Shown: positions 1 through 5,462, numbered from the stretch's first letter. The stretch is DNA of 5,997 bases from Desulfovibrio sp. UBA4079 (GCA_002382645.1 DFYP01000143.1:4300-10296); one strand, 5' to 3'. Numbers and translations are program-made. The notes: generated from the sequence alone by a model not told the origin.

Positions 1-19
1 AATCCCCTTGGGGACGCCA
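1..19 (+). tRNA. 3' end of tRNA-Glu (partial, cut by window start)
   Basis: The first 19 bases, AATCCCCTTGGGGACGCCA, read as the end of a tRNA: the last three T-loop bases (1-3), the 3' strand of the T stem CCCCT (4-8), the 3' strand of the acceptor stem TGGGGAC (9-15), discriminator G (16) and an encoded CCA (17-19). From memory this differs at one base from the 3' end of E. coli tRNA-Glu, at the innermost acceptor position (T here, A in E. coli). Discriminator G also fits tRNA-Glu. The rest of the tRNA, including the anticodon, lies left of the window, so the isotype is inferred. If correct, the tRNA should begin GTCCCCA. The convergent integrase gene ends 14 bp away, which supports a tRNA target site. 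Confidence 0.75.
1..19. other. Probable attachment site (att) in the tRNA-Glu 3' end
   Basis: Tyrosine-recombinase elements commonly insert in the 3' end of a tRNA gene, carry a copy of that end so that the tRNA stays intact, and keep the integrase gene beside the site. Here the integrase stop (34-36) is 14 bp from the CCA end and the gene points at the tRNA. The core probably includes part or all of bases 1-19 and may extend left of the window. The matching copy should lie at the far end of the element, beyond the right edge, so the direct repeat cannot be seen here. Confidence 0.6.
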
Positions 20-33
20 ACGATTACACATGG

Positions 34-1215
34 TTACATCTCCGTAGCCATTCTGTTAGCCGGTGGATATACCGGCGGATATCCCGAACCCTCGGAGCTG
101 ATACCTCCGGGGGTTCGGCCGTTTTGGGCGAAGGCGATTACCTTCGCCGGGCCTGCGTTGCGCGTTGCGGCTTCACGAAGCCGGTTCAGGTCCAGGCCCA
201 GGCTCTTCAGATAGCGTTCCGTGGTGGACGCGCTTTCGTGCCTGAGCCAGAGCTGGATTTCATGGACAAGCGCCCCGCCCTTGTAGAGCATGACGGCCCG
301 CAAATGCCGGACCGCATGGAAGCCGAAGGGCTTCACCCCTGCCCGCTTGCAAAGCCTGGGCATGAGGTGCTGGCGGGACTTGAACGGGCCACCCGGGACA
401 TGGTTCTTGCTCGGGGTGTCTTCAAGGCAGGTGAAGACGTGCTCGGCAGTCTTGTAGGGCCTCGCGTCCCACCACCAGACAAGCGCCTGGCGCAGCTCCG
501 GCAGGATGGGCAGGCAGTCGGCCCGCCAAGATGACCCGCGGGTTTTCTTCGTGAACAGGCGCAGCGTGTTGTTCTTGAAGTCCACGTCCGCCCACTTGAG
601 CCGGAATAGCTCTTCCCGGCGGGCGGCCGTGTACAAGTAGGCCGTCAGCATCACGCGGTCCTGGCCTTGGGCCACTTCCAGCACTCGCCAGAAGTCTTCC
701 TCGGGCGGGACATAGCGCGGACTCCGCTCTTCGGGGAACTTGTCCACGGCAAGGAAGGGGTTGTCCACGGCCGGGAATCCGTCCATGAACTTGCGGCCCC
801 ACTTCCATGCGGCGGCCAGGTTCTTGCGGTCCCGATTCGCGGCATGGCCGGACCGCGTGTCCGCCTGGCCCTGGAGGAAACCCAGGGCAACCCGCGGCGT
901 GATCTCGGCCAGGGTGCGCCCTTCCCCGATATGCTCAAGCAGCTTTGCCATTGCCGTTCTCTTCTCCCAGAATGTCCGCCCCGCGCATCTCCGCTTGGCG
1001 TCTTCCAGGTAGGACACTGCCCAGGCCAATGGCTCGGGCTCTTTCAGCAAGGTCTCGCCCTTCAGCTCTTCTCGCTTCCAGCTTTCTTCCCACAGGAGCG
1101 CGGCCTTGTACTCCTTCGGCCCGCTCCCGAACCACTTGCTGGCGACGATCTTGCCCCCTGTCTTCACGACAGCACGCCACCGGGTCTTGCCTCGACGCAA
1201 GGTCTGCGTTGGCAT
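34..1215 (-). CDS. int: Tyrosine recombinase / phage integrase
   Basis: This 393-residue site-specific recombinase would integrate and excise the element. The catalytic set of the tyrosine recombinase family is complete: Arg199 in TAARREEL, a beta-hairpin Lys at 223 or 224 (TKKTRG), His300 and Arg303 in FHAVRH, His326 in LRHES, and the nucleophile Tyr335 in TTERYLK. Residues 1-50 form a basic N-terminal arm-binding-like region with short strands, and residues 60-155 resemble a SAM-like core-binding domain. The start at 1215 has AAGGAG eight bases upstream (1224-1229). After Tyr335 there is an unusually long tail of about 58 residues, ending in a YPP-V-YPP repeat, that runs almost to the tRNA. 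The first 281 bases overlap the upstream helix-turn-helix frame. The family call is secure; the tRNA-Glu target is inferred from position. Confidence 0.96.
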   Translation of the reverse strand: MPTQTLRRGKTRWRAVVKTGGKIVASKWFGSGPKEYKAALLWEESWKREELKGETLLKEPEPLAWAVSYLEDAKRRCAGRTFWEKRTAMAKLLEHIGEGRTLAEITPRVALGFLQGQADTRSGHAANRDRKNLAAAWKWGRKFMDGFPAVDNPFLAVDKFPEERSPRYVPPEEDFWRVLEVAQGQDRVMLTAYLYTAARREELFRLKWADVDFKNNTLRLFTKKTRGSSWRADCLPILPELRQALVWWWDARPYKTAEHVFTCLEDTPSKNHVPGGPFKSRQHLMPRLCKRAGVKPFGFHAVRHLRAVMLYKGGALVHEIQLWLRHESASTTERYLKSLGLDLNRLREAATRNAGPAKVIAFAQNGRTPGGISSEGSGYPPVYPPANRMATEM

Positions 1216-1393
1216 CGATGACTCTCCTTATTCGGTTTTCAAAGAACCGAAGGCGTCCCGGGGCAACCCGCACGCCGCCAAGTGAGTCAGAATATTTCTT
1301 CACGGTCCGCACGTCCACCCCCAGGACAAGCGCCACTTCCTGGGCCGTCATGGGCTCGCCCAAGTCGTTCTGGAGGCGTTCGCGTGCGTTCAT
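935..1393 (-). CDS. Helix-turn-helix DNA-binding protein, excisionase-like
   Basis: The frame encodes 152 residues from the ATG at 1393. Residues 14-53 (PMTAQEVALVLGVDVRTVKK, then YSDSLGGVRV and RLRFFE) have the form of a MerR/excisionase-type helix-turn-helix followed by a wing: helix, turn at LGVD, recognition helix VRTVKKY, then a short beta wing. Small proteins of this type directly upstream of an integrase usually act as excisionase or as regulators of int. Residues 60-152 lie wholly inside the integrase gene in another frame. They are rich in Arg, Glu and Gly and look like unselected sequence, so the functional domain may be only the first 60-70 residues. No good Shine-Dalgarno site precedes 1393, and the gene starts just after a strong hairpin, so its translation may be low or coupled. 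The domain call is good; the excisionase role is inferred. Confidence 0.75.
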   Translation of the reverse strand: MNARERLQNDLGEPMTAQEVALVLGVDVRTVKKYSDSLGGVRVAPGRLRFFENRIRRVIDANADLASRQDPVACCREDRGQDRRQQVVRERAEGVQGRAPVGRKLEARRAEGRDLAERARAIGLGSVLPGRRQAEMRGADILGEENGNGKAA

Positions 1394-1411
1394 CTGGTTC
1401 GTTTCCAGGGC

Positions 1412-1437
1412 GGCCCCCCAGCCGAAGCCAGGGGGCC
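1412..1437 (-). terminator. Stable UUCG-capped hairpin between head genes and integration genes
   Basis: Read on the minus strand, the arms GGCCCCCTGGC and GCTGGGGGGCC enclose a TTCG loop. They form an 11-bp stem (nine Watson-Crick and two G-U pairs) closed by the very stable C(UUCG)G tetraloop. It begins 9 bases after the stop codon of the 87-residue gene and ends 18 bases before the helix-turn-helix start. No U-run follows, so it is not a canonical intrinsic terminator. It may cause partial termination, protect the 3' end of the head-gene mRNA, or lower expression of the integration genes. Confidence 0.45.
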
Positions 1438-1446
1438 AGGTGCCGC

Positions 1447-1710
1447 CTAGAAGATATCCAGCACGTCCTTCAAGCGGGATCTGCAATCACCCAGGATGTA
1501 GGACAGTCCCCGCATGGCGGGCTCTTCCATTGAGGACTCATCTTGAAAGCCCTCAAGGGCAAACCGAAGGAAATTGAGCTTGTCCATGACTTCCATCGTG
1601 GCTTCGTTGGCCTTGTTCAGCGCCACGTTGGAAACCGTTCTGGTTCCGTCAGTGTTGGCGGCTTCGCCCTTGCGGGCATGGTCGGGGGTGGGATACTTGG
1701 AGTCAGCCAT
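1447..1710 (-). CDS. Small protein of unknown function (87 aa)
   Basis: I do not recognise a family. The chosen start at 1710 has a strong GGAGG (1719-1723) eight bases upstream. An in-frame ATG at 1845 would lengthen the protein to 132 residues, but it lies inside the portal gene and has no properly spaced ribosome site. Residues 1-35 are polar and probably disordered. Residues 36-86 look helical and amphipathic (EATMEVMDKLNFLRFALEGF, then MRGLSYILGDCRSRLKDVLD), with one cysteine (Cys76). No signal peptide or membrane segment is visible. It lies 94 bases after the portal gene and before the helix-turn-helix gene, with a GC-rich stem-loop on each side. A head-tail connector is possible from its position, but nothing in the sequence shows it; a small regulator is equally possible. 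Confidence 0.75.
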   Translation of the reverse strand: MADSKYPTPDHARKGEAANTDGTRTVSNVALNKANEATMEVMDKLNFLRFALEGFQDESSMEEPAMRGLSYILGDCRSRLKDVLDIF

Positions 1711-1739
1711 TGCGAAAACCTCCGCGTTTTCGTTGGTCA

Positions 1740-1780
1740 GGGGTGGGGGGACGCGCCTGCGAAGCAAAGCCCCCTGCCCC
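1740..1780 (-). other. GC-rich imperfect stem-loop after the portal gene
   Basis: On the minus strand GGGGCAGGGGGC (1769-1780) can pair with the C-rich run CCCCCCACCCC (1740-1750), with mismatches. An inner hairpin TTGC-TTC-GCAG lies between them. It starts 24 bases after the portal stop and ends 16 bases before the GGAGG of the 87-residue gene. There is no U-run, so it may be a weak terminator, an mRNA processing or stability element, or chance in GC-rich DNA. Confidence 0.3.
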
Positions 1781-1804
1781 GCTCTATTGGTCTCTCCGGT
1801 CACA

Positions 1805-2998
1805 CTATGCGGCCGGCTCGACTCCTTTCTGGCTGGCGAACTCATCTCCGCCGGGCCTGGGGTTCCATCCTTCAGCCTCGCGCACTTCGTTGGGGCTCAG
1901 GATGCCGTTCTTGACCGCGATTTCATGCCCCTGCCACCTAGCCCCATGATCCCCGCGCAGGAAGCCGCTCAGGTCGAACTCAACCTGATAGGCGGCCCGG
2001 TCCATTTCGGAGAAGACGGCCCGCGAAAACTCGGCTTCGAGCTTGCGGCACCAGGGGCCAATCGTGAACGTGGCGAACCACTTTCCCGCGGTCTCGCTGT
2101 TGGTGAAGGTGCTGTGGTCCCAAATGCCCACCATTGGGGGCGGGACCTGGAAGATGCGGGCCAGTTCCTCGGCCGTGAACCGGCGGCTGGCCAGAAGCTC
2201 AGCATCCTCGGGAGAGACGGAAATCTGCTTCCAGTGAAGGCCCTGATCCAGAAGCATGACCTTGCGGGCGTTCTGAGGGCCGGTGTAGGCGTCCTGGAAT
2301 TGCTTGTGAAGACGCTTGTAGGCTTCATCGGCCAGCTTGGCGTCCGTCTCCAGCGAACCGCTGGGAGTCGCCCCGTTGCGATACATGCTTTCCGCGAACT
2401 CCTGGACGCTGAGCCCGGCGCTCACCACGGAAGCAGCGCGCTGCAGCCTGGACTTGCCCAGGAGAGTGTCGTCAGTGCGGTCCCGCAGATGCAGGACTTC
2501 GCCTTCCAAAAGGCGGCGCATCCGGCCGTTGCCGCCGTAAATGCTGGTGATCTCCGTCACGTCATAGACAAGCCTCCCGGTGGGGAGCATCTGGACGCTG
2601 ACCCACTCCCAGGGGATCGGCTTCAGGGCCTTCAGGCGTCCCGCCCGGTCCGTAACGATCTCGGCCAGGGCATTGCCGCGCAGGAGCGCCGAAGCTATGA
2701 CGAACTCGATGAAATCCGGCCAGGTCTGCCGCTCATTCGGCCCGTTCTGGATCAGCCCGGCAAGCGGGTGCTCCGGGGCTTCGATGCGGTTTTTCCCGTC
2801 GCGGCGGTAGATGTAGGCCGGGAGGCTGGAAATGGACGTGCTGATGGCCTGGACGCACGCCAGAACCGTGCTCAGGTTCTCGGCAATGCGGCTGTTGACC
2901 ACGCGGCCCGTGCCGGTGTTCATGCCGCTCAGGGCGTCCCAGGAGGGGCAGGCGGCCCGCTCTTCCTTCTGGCCGAGGATTCGCTTCAGGATGTTCAT
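1805..2998 (-). CDS. Phage portal protein, HK97 family
   Basis: This 397-residue protein would form the ring at the unique capsid vertex through which terminase pumps DNA. It shows the HK97-type portal pattern from end to end: an N-terminal helix with VNSRIAENLSTVLACVQAIS (34-53), the LPAYIYRR strand (59-66), HPLAGLIQNGPNERQTWPDF (77-96), SALLRGNALAEIV (103-115), a KPIPWEWVSVQ strand (126-136), EVLHLRD (167-173), and the C-terminal hallmark RRFTAEELARIFQVPPPMVG (272-291) followed by a Ser/Thr/Asn-rich NSE segment. The length is normal for the family. The start at 2998 overlaps the protease stop as ATGA and has GGAG eight bases upstream, so the two genes are probably translationally coupled. 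Unusually, it follows the protease and capsid genes instead of preceding them. Confidence 0.95.
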   Translation of the reverse strand: MNILKRILGQKEERAACPSWDALSGMNTGTGRVVNSRIAENLSTVLACVQAISTSISSLPAYIYRRDGKNRIEAPEHPLAGLIQNGPNERQTWPDFIEFVIASALLRGNALAEIVTDRAGRLKALKPIPWEWVSVQMLPTGRLVYDVTEITSIYGGNGRMRRLLEGEVLHLRDRTDDTLLGKSRLQRAASVVSAGLSVQEFAESMYRNGATPSGSLETDAKLADEAYKRLHKQFQDAYTGPQNARKVMLLDQGLHWKQISVSPEDAELLASRRFTAEELARIFQVPPPMVGIWDHSTFTNSETAGKWFATFTIGPWCRKLEAEFSRAVFSEMDRAAYQVEFDLSGFLRGDHGARWQGHEIAVKNGILSPNEVREAEGWNPRPGGDEFASQKGVEPAA

Positions 2999-3513
2999 CG
3001 AACAGTCTCCAGGTAGCGCAGTGCGTTGGACAGGCGGGCCGGAACCTTGGCCCGGGCCGCGACAACGGTGCCGGAGTAGGCGGGCCAGGCCGAGACCACG
3101 GACACTTCATGCAGGACCACGGACCGCAATTCCCGGCGGCGGCCCTGCCAGCGCTCCCCGTCCTTCGCCACGGTGAAGCCGAAGCTCATGCCCCCCAGGT
3201 CACCGCGCTCGGCAAGGGCCAGCACGTCACGGCCCAGGGAGGTGTCGGGAAGGTCGATCTCGAAGGATAGGCCCTTGGAATCCTCGGCAAGCCGGAGGGA
3301 CCGGCTCCGGGTGCGGGCCAGGAGCTTGGAAGGGTCATGGTCCACCAGGGCCAGCACGTCCCTGCCGGTCAGGCTGGAAGCGAAGGCCCCGGGCATGATG
3401 ATCTCGGAGAAGTCGGCAATGCGGGCCTCGGTTCCGAAGGTCGCGGCGTAGCCTTCCAGCTTGCGCCCGGCGGCTCGGATTTCCGTCACATAGCGCCGTT
3501 CCATGTCCTGCAT
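2995..3513 (-). CDS. Prohead maturation protease, HK97 family (peptidase S78-like)
   Basis: This 172-residue serine protease would cleave the N-terminal scaffolding region of the capsid protein inside the procapsid and then be lost. Family marks are visible: EGYAATFGTEA near the start, FSEIIMPGAFASSL (35-48), catalytic His59 in LVDHDPSKLLAR, Ser110 in GGMSFGF, and a third active-site candidate at His135/Glu136 in VLHEVSVV, followed by AYPA-like AWPAYSGT (142-149). The order and spacing match the HK97 gp4 type. The start at 3513 has a modest GGGAA-like site; an ATG at 3504 is less well placed. The gene lies 88 bases after the capsid gene and overlaps the portal start by 4 bases, which forms a compact protease-portal pair. 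Confidence 0.93.
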   Translation of the reverse strand: MQDMERRYVTEIRAAGRKLEGYAATFGTEARIADFSEIIMPGAFASSLTGRDVLALVDHDPSKLLARTRSRSLRLAEDSKGLSFEIDLPDTSLGRDVLALAERGDLGGMSFGFTVAKDGERWQGRRRELRSVVLHEVSVVSAWPAYSGTVVAARAKVPARLSNALRYLETVR

Positions 3514-3544
3514 TTCACGTTTCCCGCTTGGCTGCTCTTCAGGC

Positions 3545-3562
3545 CCAGGCCGCCACGCCTGG
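3545..3562 (-). other. Short hairpin between capsid and protease genes
   Basis: A perfect 6-bp inverted repeat, CCAGGC and GCCTGG with a 6-base loop, lies in the 88-base gap between the capsid stop and the protease start. No U-run follows on the minus strand. Capsid is needed in far greater amounts than protease or portal, so a partial attenuator or mRNA 3' protector would make sense here. The stem is short and could be chance. Confidence 0.25.
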
Positions 3563-3601
3563 ACGATCTGACCATCTCGGCCAGATTTCGCTTGCGTTGC
3601 T

Positions 3602-4870
3602 CTACGCGGCCAGGCCCACGTTCACCGAAGCCGCGAAGCTCTCTTCATGGCGCACGGCAACGTCACAGGTCAGCATTCCGCGGACCTGGACGTTGCCCTT
3701 CGAGTAGGCGGTGGACTCGTAGGGGTTCACCAGGATCTCGAAGGCGCTCCAGTAACCCAGGATCAGGTCGCCCCAGGCCCCGAAGATCAGGGTGCCGGAT
3801 TCGGGGCTGGCTGCGGTCGGCCCCAGAGTGGTCCGGGCCACGTTGTACCCGGCCAGCGTGTTCAGCTCGGACATGATGTAGCCCAGCTCGGGGGCGTCGG
3901 CGTCCTTGGCGATACGGCGCAGGGCGCGGAACACGGCCGGATGCCCCAGGAAGGCGTTCCCTTCCACGTTGGCGTCTTCCACCAGGCCGATCAGCTCCAG
4001 GAGGTTGGCCCAGGTGGGGGTCGCCATGTTGTGGTCCGCGGTGGCGGCCACTTCCAGGATGCCGTCCGGCTCATTGGAGCCGCCGCCCTTGATGGCCGCA
4101 GCGTCCACGGCCTCGGCCAGAATCTTGGCGAAGTCGTCACGGACCAGCTCTTCAATGCCCGGGGAGGTCTGAAGCAGCATGTTCCGGCTGAACTCGGTAA
4201 GGGCCCCGGCGTGCTTCGGGGTCATGCTCACCTTGGTGAAGCCCACGTCCGAGGGAGACAGGCCGCTGTTCTCGGCCACCCAGGCCGCGGTCGCGGAAGC
4301 CTTGAGCTTGGGAATGTCCACATTGCCCACCAGGCCATTCAGGACGATGGCACCCAGGCTGTTCACCTTGAGGGCGGCCCGCAGGCGGTCGATGTACAGA
4401 TTGCCCAGGTGGTCCGTGGCGATGATGTTGGAGCCGGGGCCAGCCACCGGGGCCCCCGTGGTGATGACGCGCTTCTCGAAGCACTGCATCGGAACCAACA
4501 CACCCTGGGGTTTGACCCCCATCCGGCGGGCCAGCTCCTGGGAAAGCTCCCGCTCTCGGCCGCTGTCCACGTTCAGGTCAGGCACCTGGGCAGCGATGGC
4601 CCGAACCAGGGAGAAGTTCCGCAGCTCGGCGTCCAGGTTGGTGTCGCCCGTGCCTGTGATCTGCTGGCCCTGGGCACGGCGGTCGGCTTCGTCCAGAAGG
4701 GTCTGGCGCTCGATGCGCTTTTCCACCCCGGCCAGGTCAGCCTTGAGGGTGTCGAACCGCTGGGCCTGTTCGGCGCTCAGGTCGCCGCCCTCGCCGCCGG
4801 GTGTGTCGGCCAGCTTCCGCATCTCGGCCACGATCCGGCCGCGCTGTTCCAGAAGGTCTTTCATTCTCAT
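3602..4870 (-). CDS. Major capsid protein, HK97 family
   Basis: This 422-residue protein would form the icosahedral shell. Residues 1-60 (MRMKDLLEQRGRIVAEMRKL onward) make a charged helical/coiled-coil segment, the expected delta/scaffold domain removed by the protease. The HK97-fold core follows, with family marks GSNIIATDHLGNLYIDRLR (146-164), AAWVAENSGLSPSD (195-208), a KVSMTPKHAGALTEFSRNML stretch (213-232), AAAIKGGGSNEPDGIL (257-272), LGHPAVFRAL (308-317), a FGAWGDLILGYW strand (363-374) and the C-terminal DVAVRHEESFA (403-413). Length is normal for this type. Three in-frame ATGs lie in tandem (4876, 4870, 4864). The one at 4870 is chosen because AGGAG (4878-4882) is 7 bases upstream; 4876 is only 1 base away. 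It sits between the ribbon-helix-helix gene and the protease. Confidence 0.95.
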   Translation of the reverse strand: MRMKDLLEQRGRIVAEMRKLADTPGGEGGDLSAEQAQRFDTLKADLAGVEKRIERQTLLDEADRRAQGQQITGTGDTNLDAELRNFSLVRAIAAQVPDLNVDSGRERELSQELARRMGVKPQGVLVPMQCFEKRVITTGAPVAGPGSNIIATDHLGNLYIDRLRAALKVNSLGAIVLNGLVGNVDIPKLKASATAAWVAENSGLSPSDVGFTKVSMTPKHAGALTEFSRNMLLQTSPGIEELVRDDFAKILAEAVDAAAIKGGGSNEPDGILEVAATADHNMATPTWANLLELIGLVEDANVEGNAFLGHPAVFRALRRIAKDADAPELGYIMSELNTLAGYNVARTTLGPTAASPESGTLIFGAWGDLILGYWSAFEILVNPYESTAYSKGNVQVRGMLTCDVAVRHEESFAASVNVGLAA

Positions 4871-4882
4871 TCTCATTCTCCT
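4862..4882 (-). promoter_or_regulatory. Ribosome binding site with three tandem start codons for the capsid gene
   Basis: On the minus strand AGGAG is followed by ATGAGAATGAGAATG, two and a half copies of ATGAGA, which gives in-frame ATGs at 4876, 4870 and 4864. Spacing from AGGAG is 1, 7 and 13 bases. The middle ATG fits best, and the proteins differ only by Met-Arg pairs at the N terminus. The first ATG also overlaps the TGA of a possible upstream 23-codon frame. Confidence 0.6.
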
Positions 4883-4944
4883 ATCGCGTCCGCCGTGTTG
4901 GCGGCCGGTTTCGTTTTCGCGGCGTTGGGAGCCTTTCCGTGCAT
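4873..4944 (-). CDS. Possible 23-residue leader peptide before the capsid gene
   Basis: An ATG at 4944 opens a 23-codon frame rich in Ala, Lys, Asn and Thr (begins MHGKAPNAAKTK, ends ADAIGE). Its TGA at 4873-4875 overlaps the first capsid ATG as ATGA, the classic arrangement for translational coupling. The codon just before its ATG is an in-frame TGA, so it cannot be longer. It has only a weak, distant AGGG upstream. It may be a leader peptide that controls access to the capsid ribosome site, or a chance frame. Confidence 0.25.
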   Translation of the reverse strand: MHGKAPNAAKTKPAANTADAIGE

Positions 4945-4980
4945 TCAGCAGAAGCAACCCTGGCGCTTTCCGAGGCTCCC
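4927..4980. repeat. 8-bp inverted repeat in the capsid leader
   Basis: GGGAGCCT (4927-4934) and AGGCTCCC (4973-4980) are perfect inverted copies 38 bases apart. The direct repeat CTTTCCG occurs beside each arm (4933-4939 and 4966-4972). The pair encloses the ATG of the possible leader peptide. It could be a protein-binding or RNA-folding element in the 165-base gap between the ribbon-helix-helix stop and the capsid start; nothing else clear was seen in that gap. Confidence 0.3.
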
Positions 4981-5035
4981 TTGCGATTCTTGGACGCGCC
5001 GCGCCGCCCGCAGATCAAGGGCCAGGGGAAGGCGA

Positions 5036-5377
5036 CTATTCGTCTTCGAGCGTGAGCTTGCGAAGTTCTTCCTCAAGCTCACGCTTTTTCTCTTCTCGCG
5101 CTTCTCTATGCTTGGCGCGGATGAAGTCCAAAACCATCGGATCGGGGACGTTGGCAGGAATAACCACACCATCATCTCCTGCGTTCACGATGGACATATC
5201 CAGGAGACCGGCGAAGCGAGTCTTGAACTGTTCATCGGTCACATACTTTGGCGATTCCAGGAAATCCAAAACGCCTTCCAGGATGTCACCGATAGGGCGT
5301 TCATACTTCTGAGCCAGAGCGCGGAGCCGATTGGCAACACTGGGTTCGATCCTGAATGTCACGATTTTCTTGACCAT
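5036..5377 (-). CDS. Ribbon-helix-helix-like DNA-binding protein, probable autoregulator
   Basis: The 113-residue frame starts with KKIVTFRIEP (3-12), a candidate DNA-contacting beta strand. Two helices follow, PSVANRLRALAQKY (12-25) and IGDILEGVLDFLES (29-42), the layout of Arc/CopG/MetJ-type ribbon-helix-helix repressors. The C-terminal third (84-110) is a long charged helix rich in Glu, Lys and Arg that could be a coiled coil; the middle (about 62-83) is probably a linker. The ATG at 5377 is preceded by GGAGG at eight bases. A TTG 15 bases further upstream overlaps that ribosome site and is rejected. Codons are less GC-rich than in the neighbours, and the gene has its own promoter-like region with a palindrome, which suggests an inserted, self-controlled gene between terminase and capsid. 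The fold is inferred from pattern, and the target is unknown. Confidence 0.8.
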   Translation of the reverse strand: MVKKIVTFRIEPSVANRLRALAQKYERPIGDILEGVLDFLESPKYVTDEQFKTRFAGLLDMSIVNAGDDGVVIPANVPDPMVLDFIRAKHREAREEKKRELEEELRKLTLEDE

Positions 5378-5404
5378 TTTATGATCCTCCAATTCGTTTT
5401 TCTT

Positions 5405-5434
5405 AATGTAATACCCTTTGACGTATTACGTCAA
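5405..5434 (-). promoter_or_regulatory. Candidate sigma-70-type promoter upstream of the ribbon-helix-helix gene
   Basis: In the AT-rich 85-base gap, the minus strand has TTGACG (5429-5434) as a -35 element. It is followed after 17 bases by TTACAT (5406-5411) or after 18 bases by TACATT (5405-5410) as a weak -10. Downstream are AAGAAAAACG and the GGAGG of the ribbon-helix-helix gene. The -35 is good and the -10 is poor, as is common for activated or repressed promoters. It could drive the ribbon-helix-helix gene and the whole capsid-protease-portal run. Confidence 0.5.
5408..5434. promoter_or_regulatory. Palindromic operator overlapping the promoter
   Basis: TTGACGTATTACGTCAA (5418-5434) is a perfect palindrome of two 8-bp arms around one central base. 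A second, overlapping inverted repeat pairs GTAATAC (5408-5414) with GTATTAC (5423-5429). The 17-bp palindrome contains the -35 hexamer and most of the spacer, so a bound protein would block RNA polymerase. The obvious candidate ligand is the ribbon-helix-helix protein encoded immediately downstream. That pairing is inferred. Confidence 0.6.
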
Positions 5435-5462
5435 TAGGATTTCATATTGAGAATTACTTTTT

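Noticed and set aside
20..120. PPxY-like motif (PPVY) in the integrase tail as a protein-binding signal
   Set aside because: This motif is meaningful with eukaryotic WW domains; there is no reason to expect such a partner in a bacterial element.
740..771. Direct repeat TTGTCCACGGC (740-750 and 761-771)
   Set aside because: It is in phase within the integrase gene and encodes two similar AVDN/AVDK segments, so coding constraint or chance explains it.
1711..1845. Longer version of the 87-residue protein starting at 1845
   Set aside because: That ATG lies within the end of the portal gene, and the only purine-rich site abuts it directly. The ATG at 1710 has GGAGG at eight bases.
1574..3016. 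Plus-strand open frame of 480 codons opposite the portal gene
   Set aside because: It is antisense to a complete portal gene with family motifs, its composition is low-complexity, and it has no convincing ribosome site.
4871..4957. Upstream TTG start for the capsid protein at 4957
   Set aside because: It would add about 29 residues without a ribosome site, while AGGAG with correct spacing precedes the ATG at 4870.
5378..5392. TTG start at 5392 for the ribbon-helix-helix protein
   Set aside because: The TTG overlaps the GGAGG that serves the ATG at 5377 and has no ribosome site of its own.
3647..5437. Very long plus-strand open frame (596 codons) across the capsid and ribbon-helix-helix genes
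   Set aside because: It is antisense to clear HK97 capsid and other genes. Its translation is rich in Gly, His, Val and Gln with no family pattern, typical of a shadow frame in GC-rich DNA.
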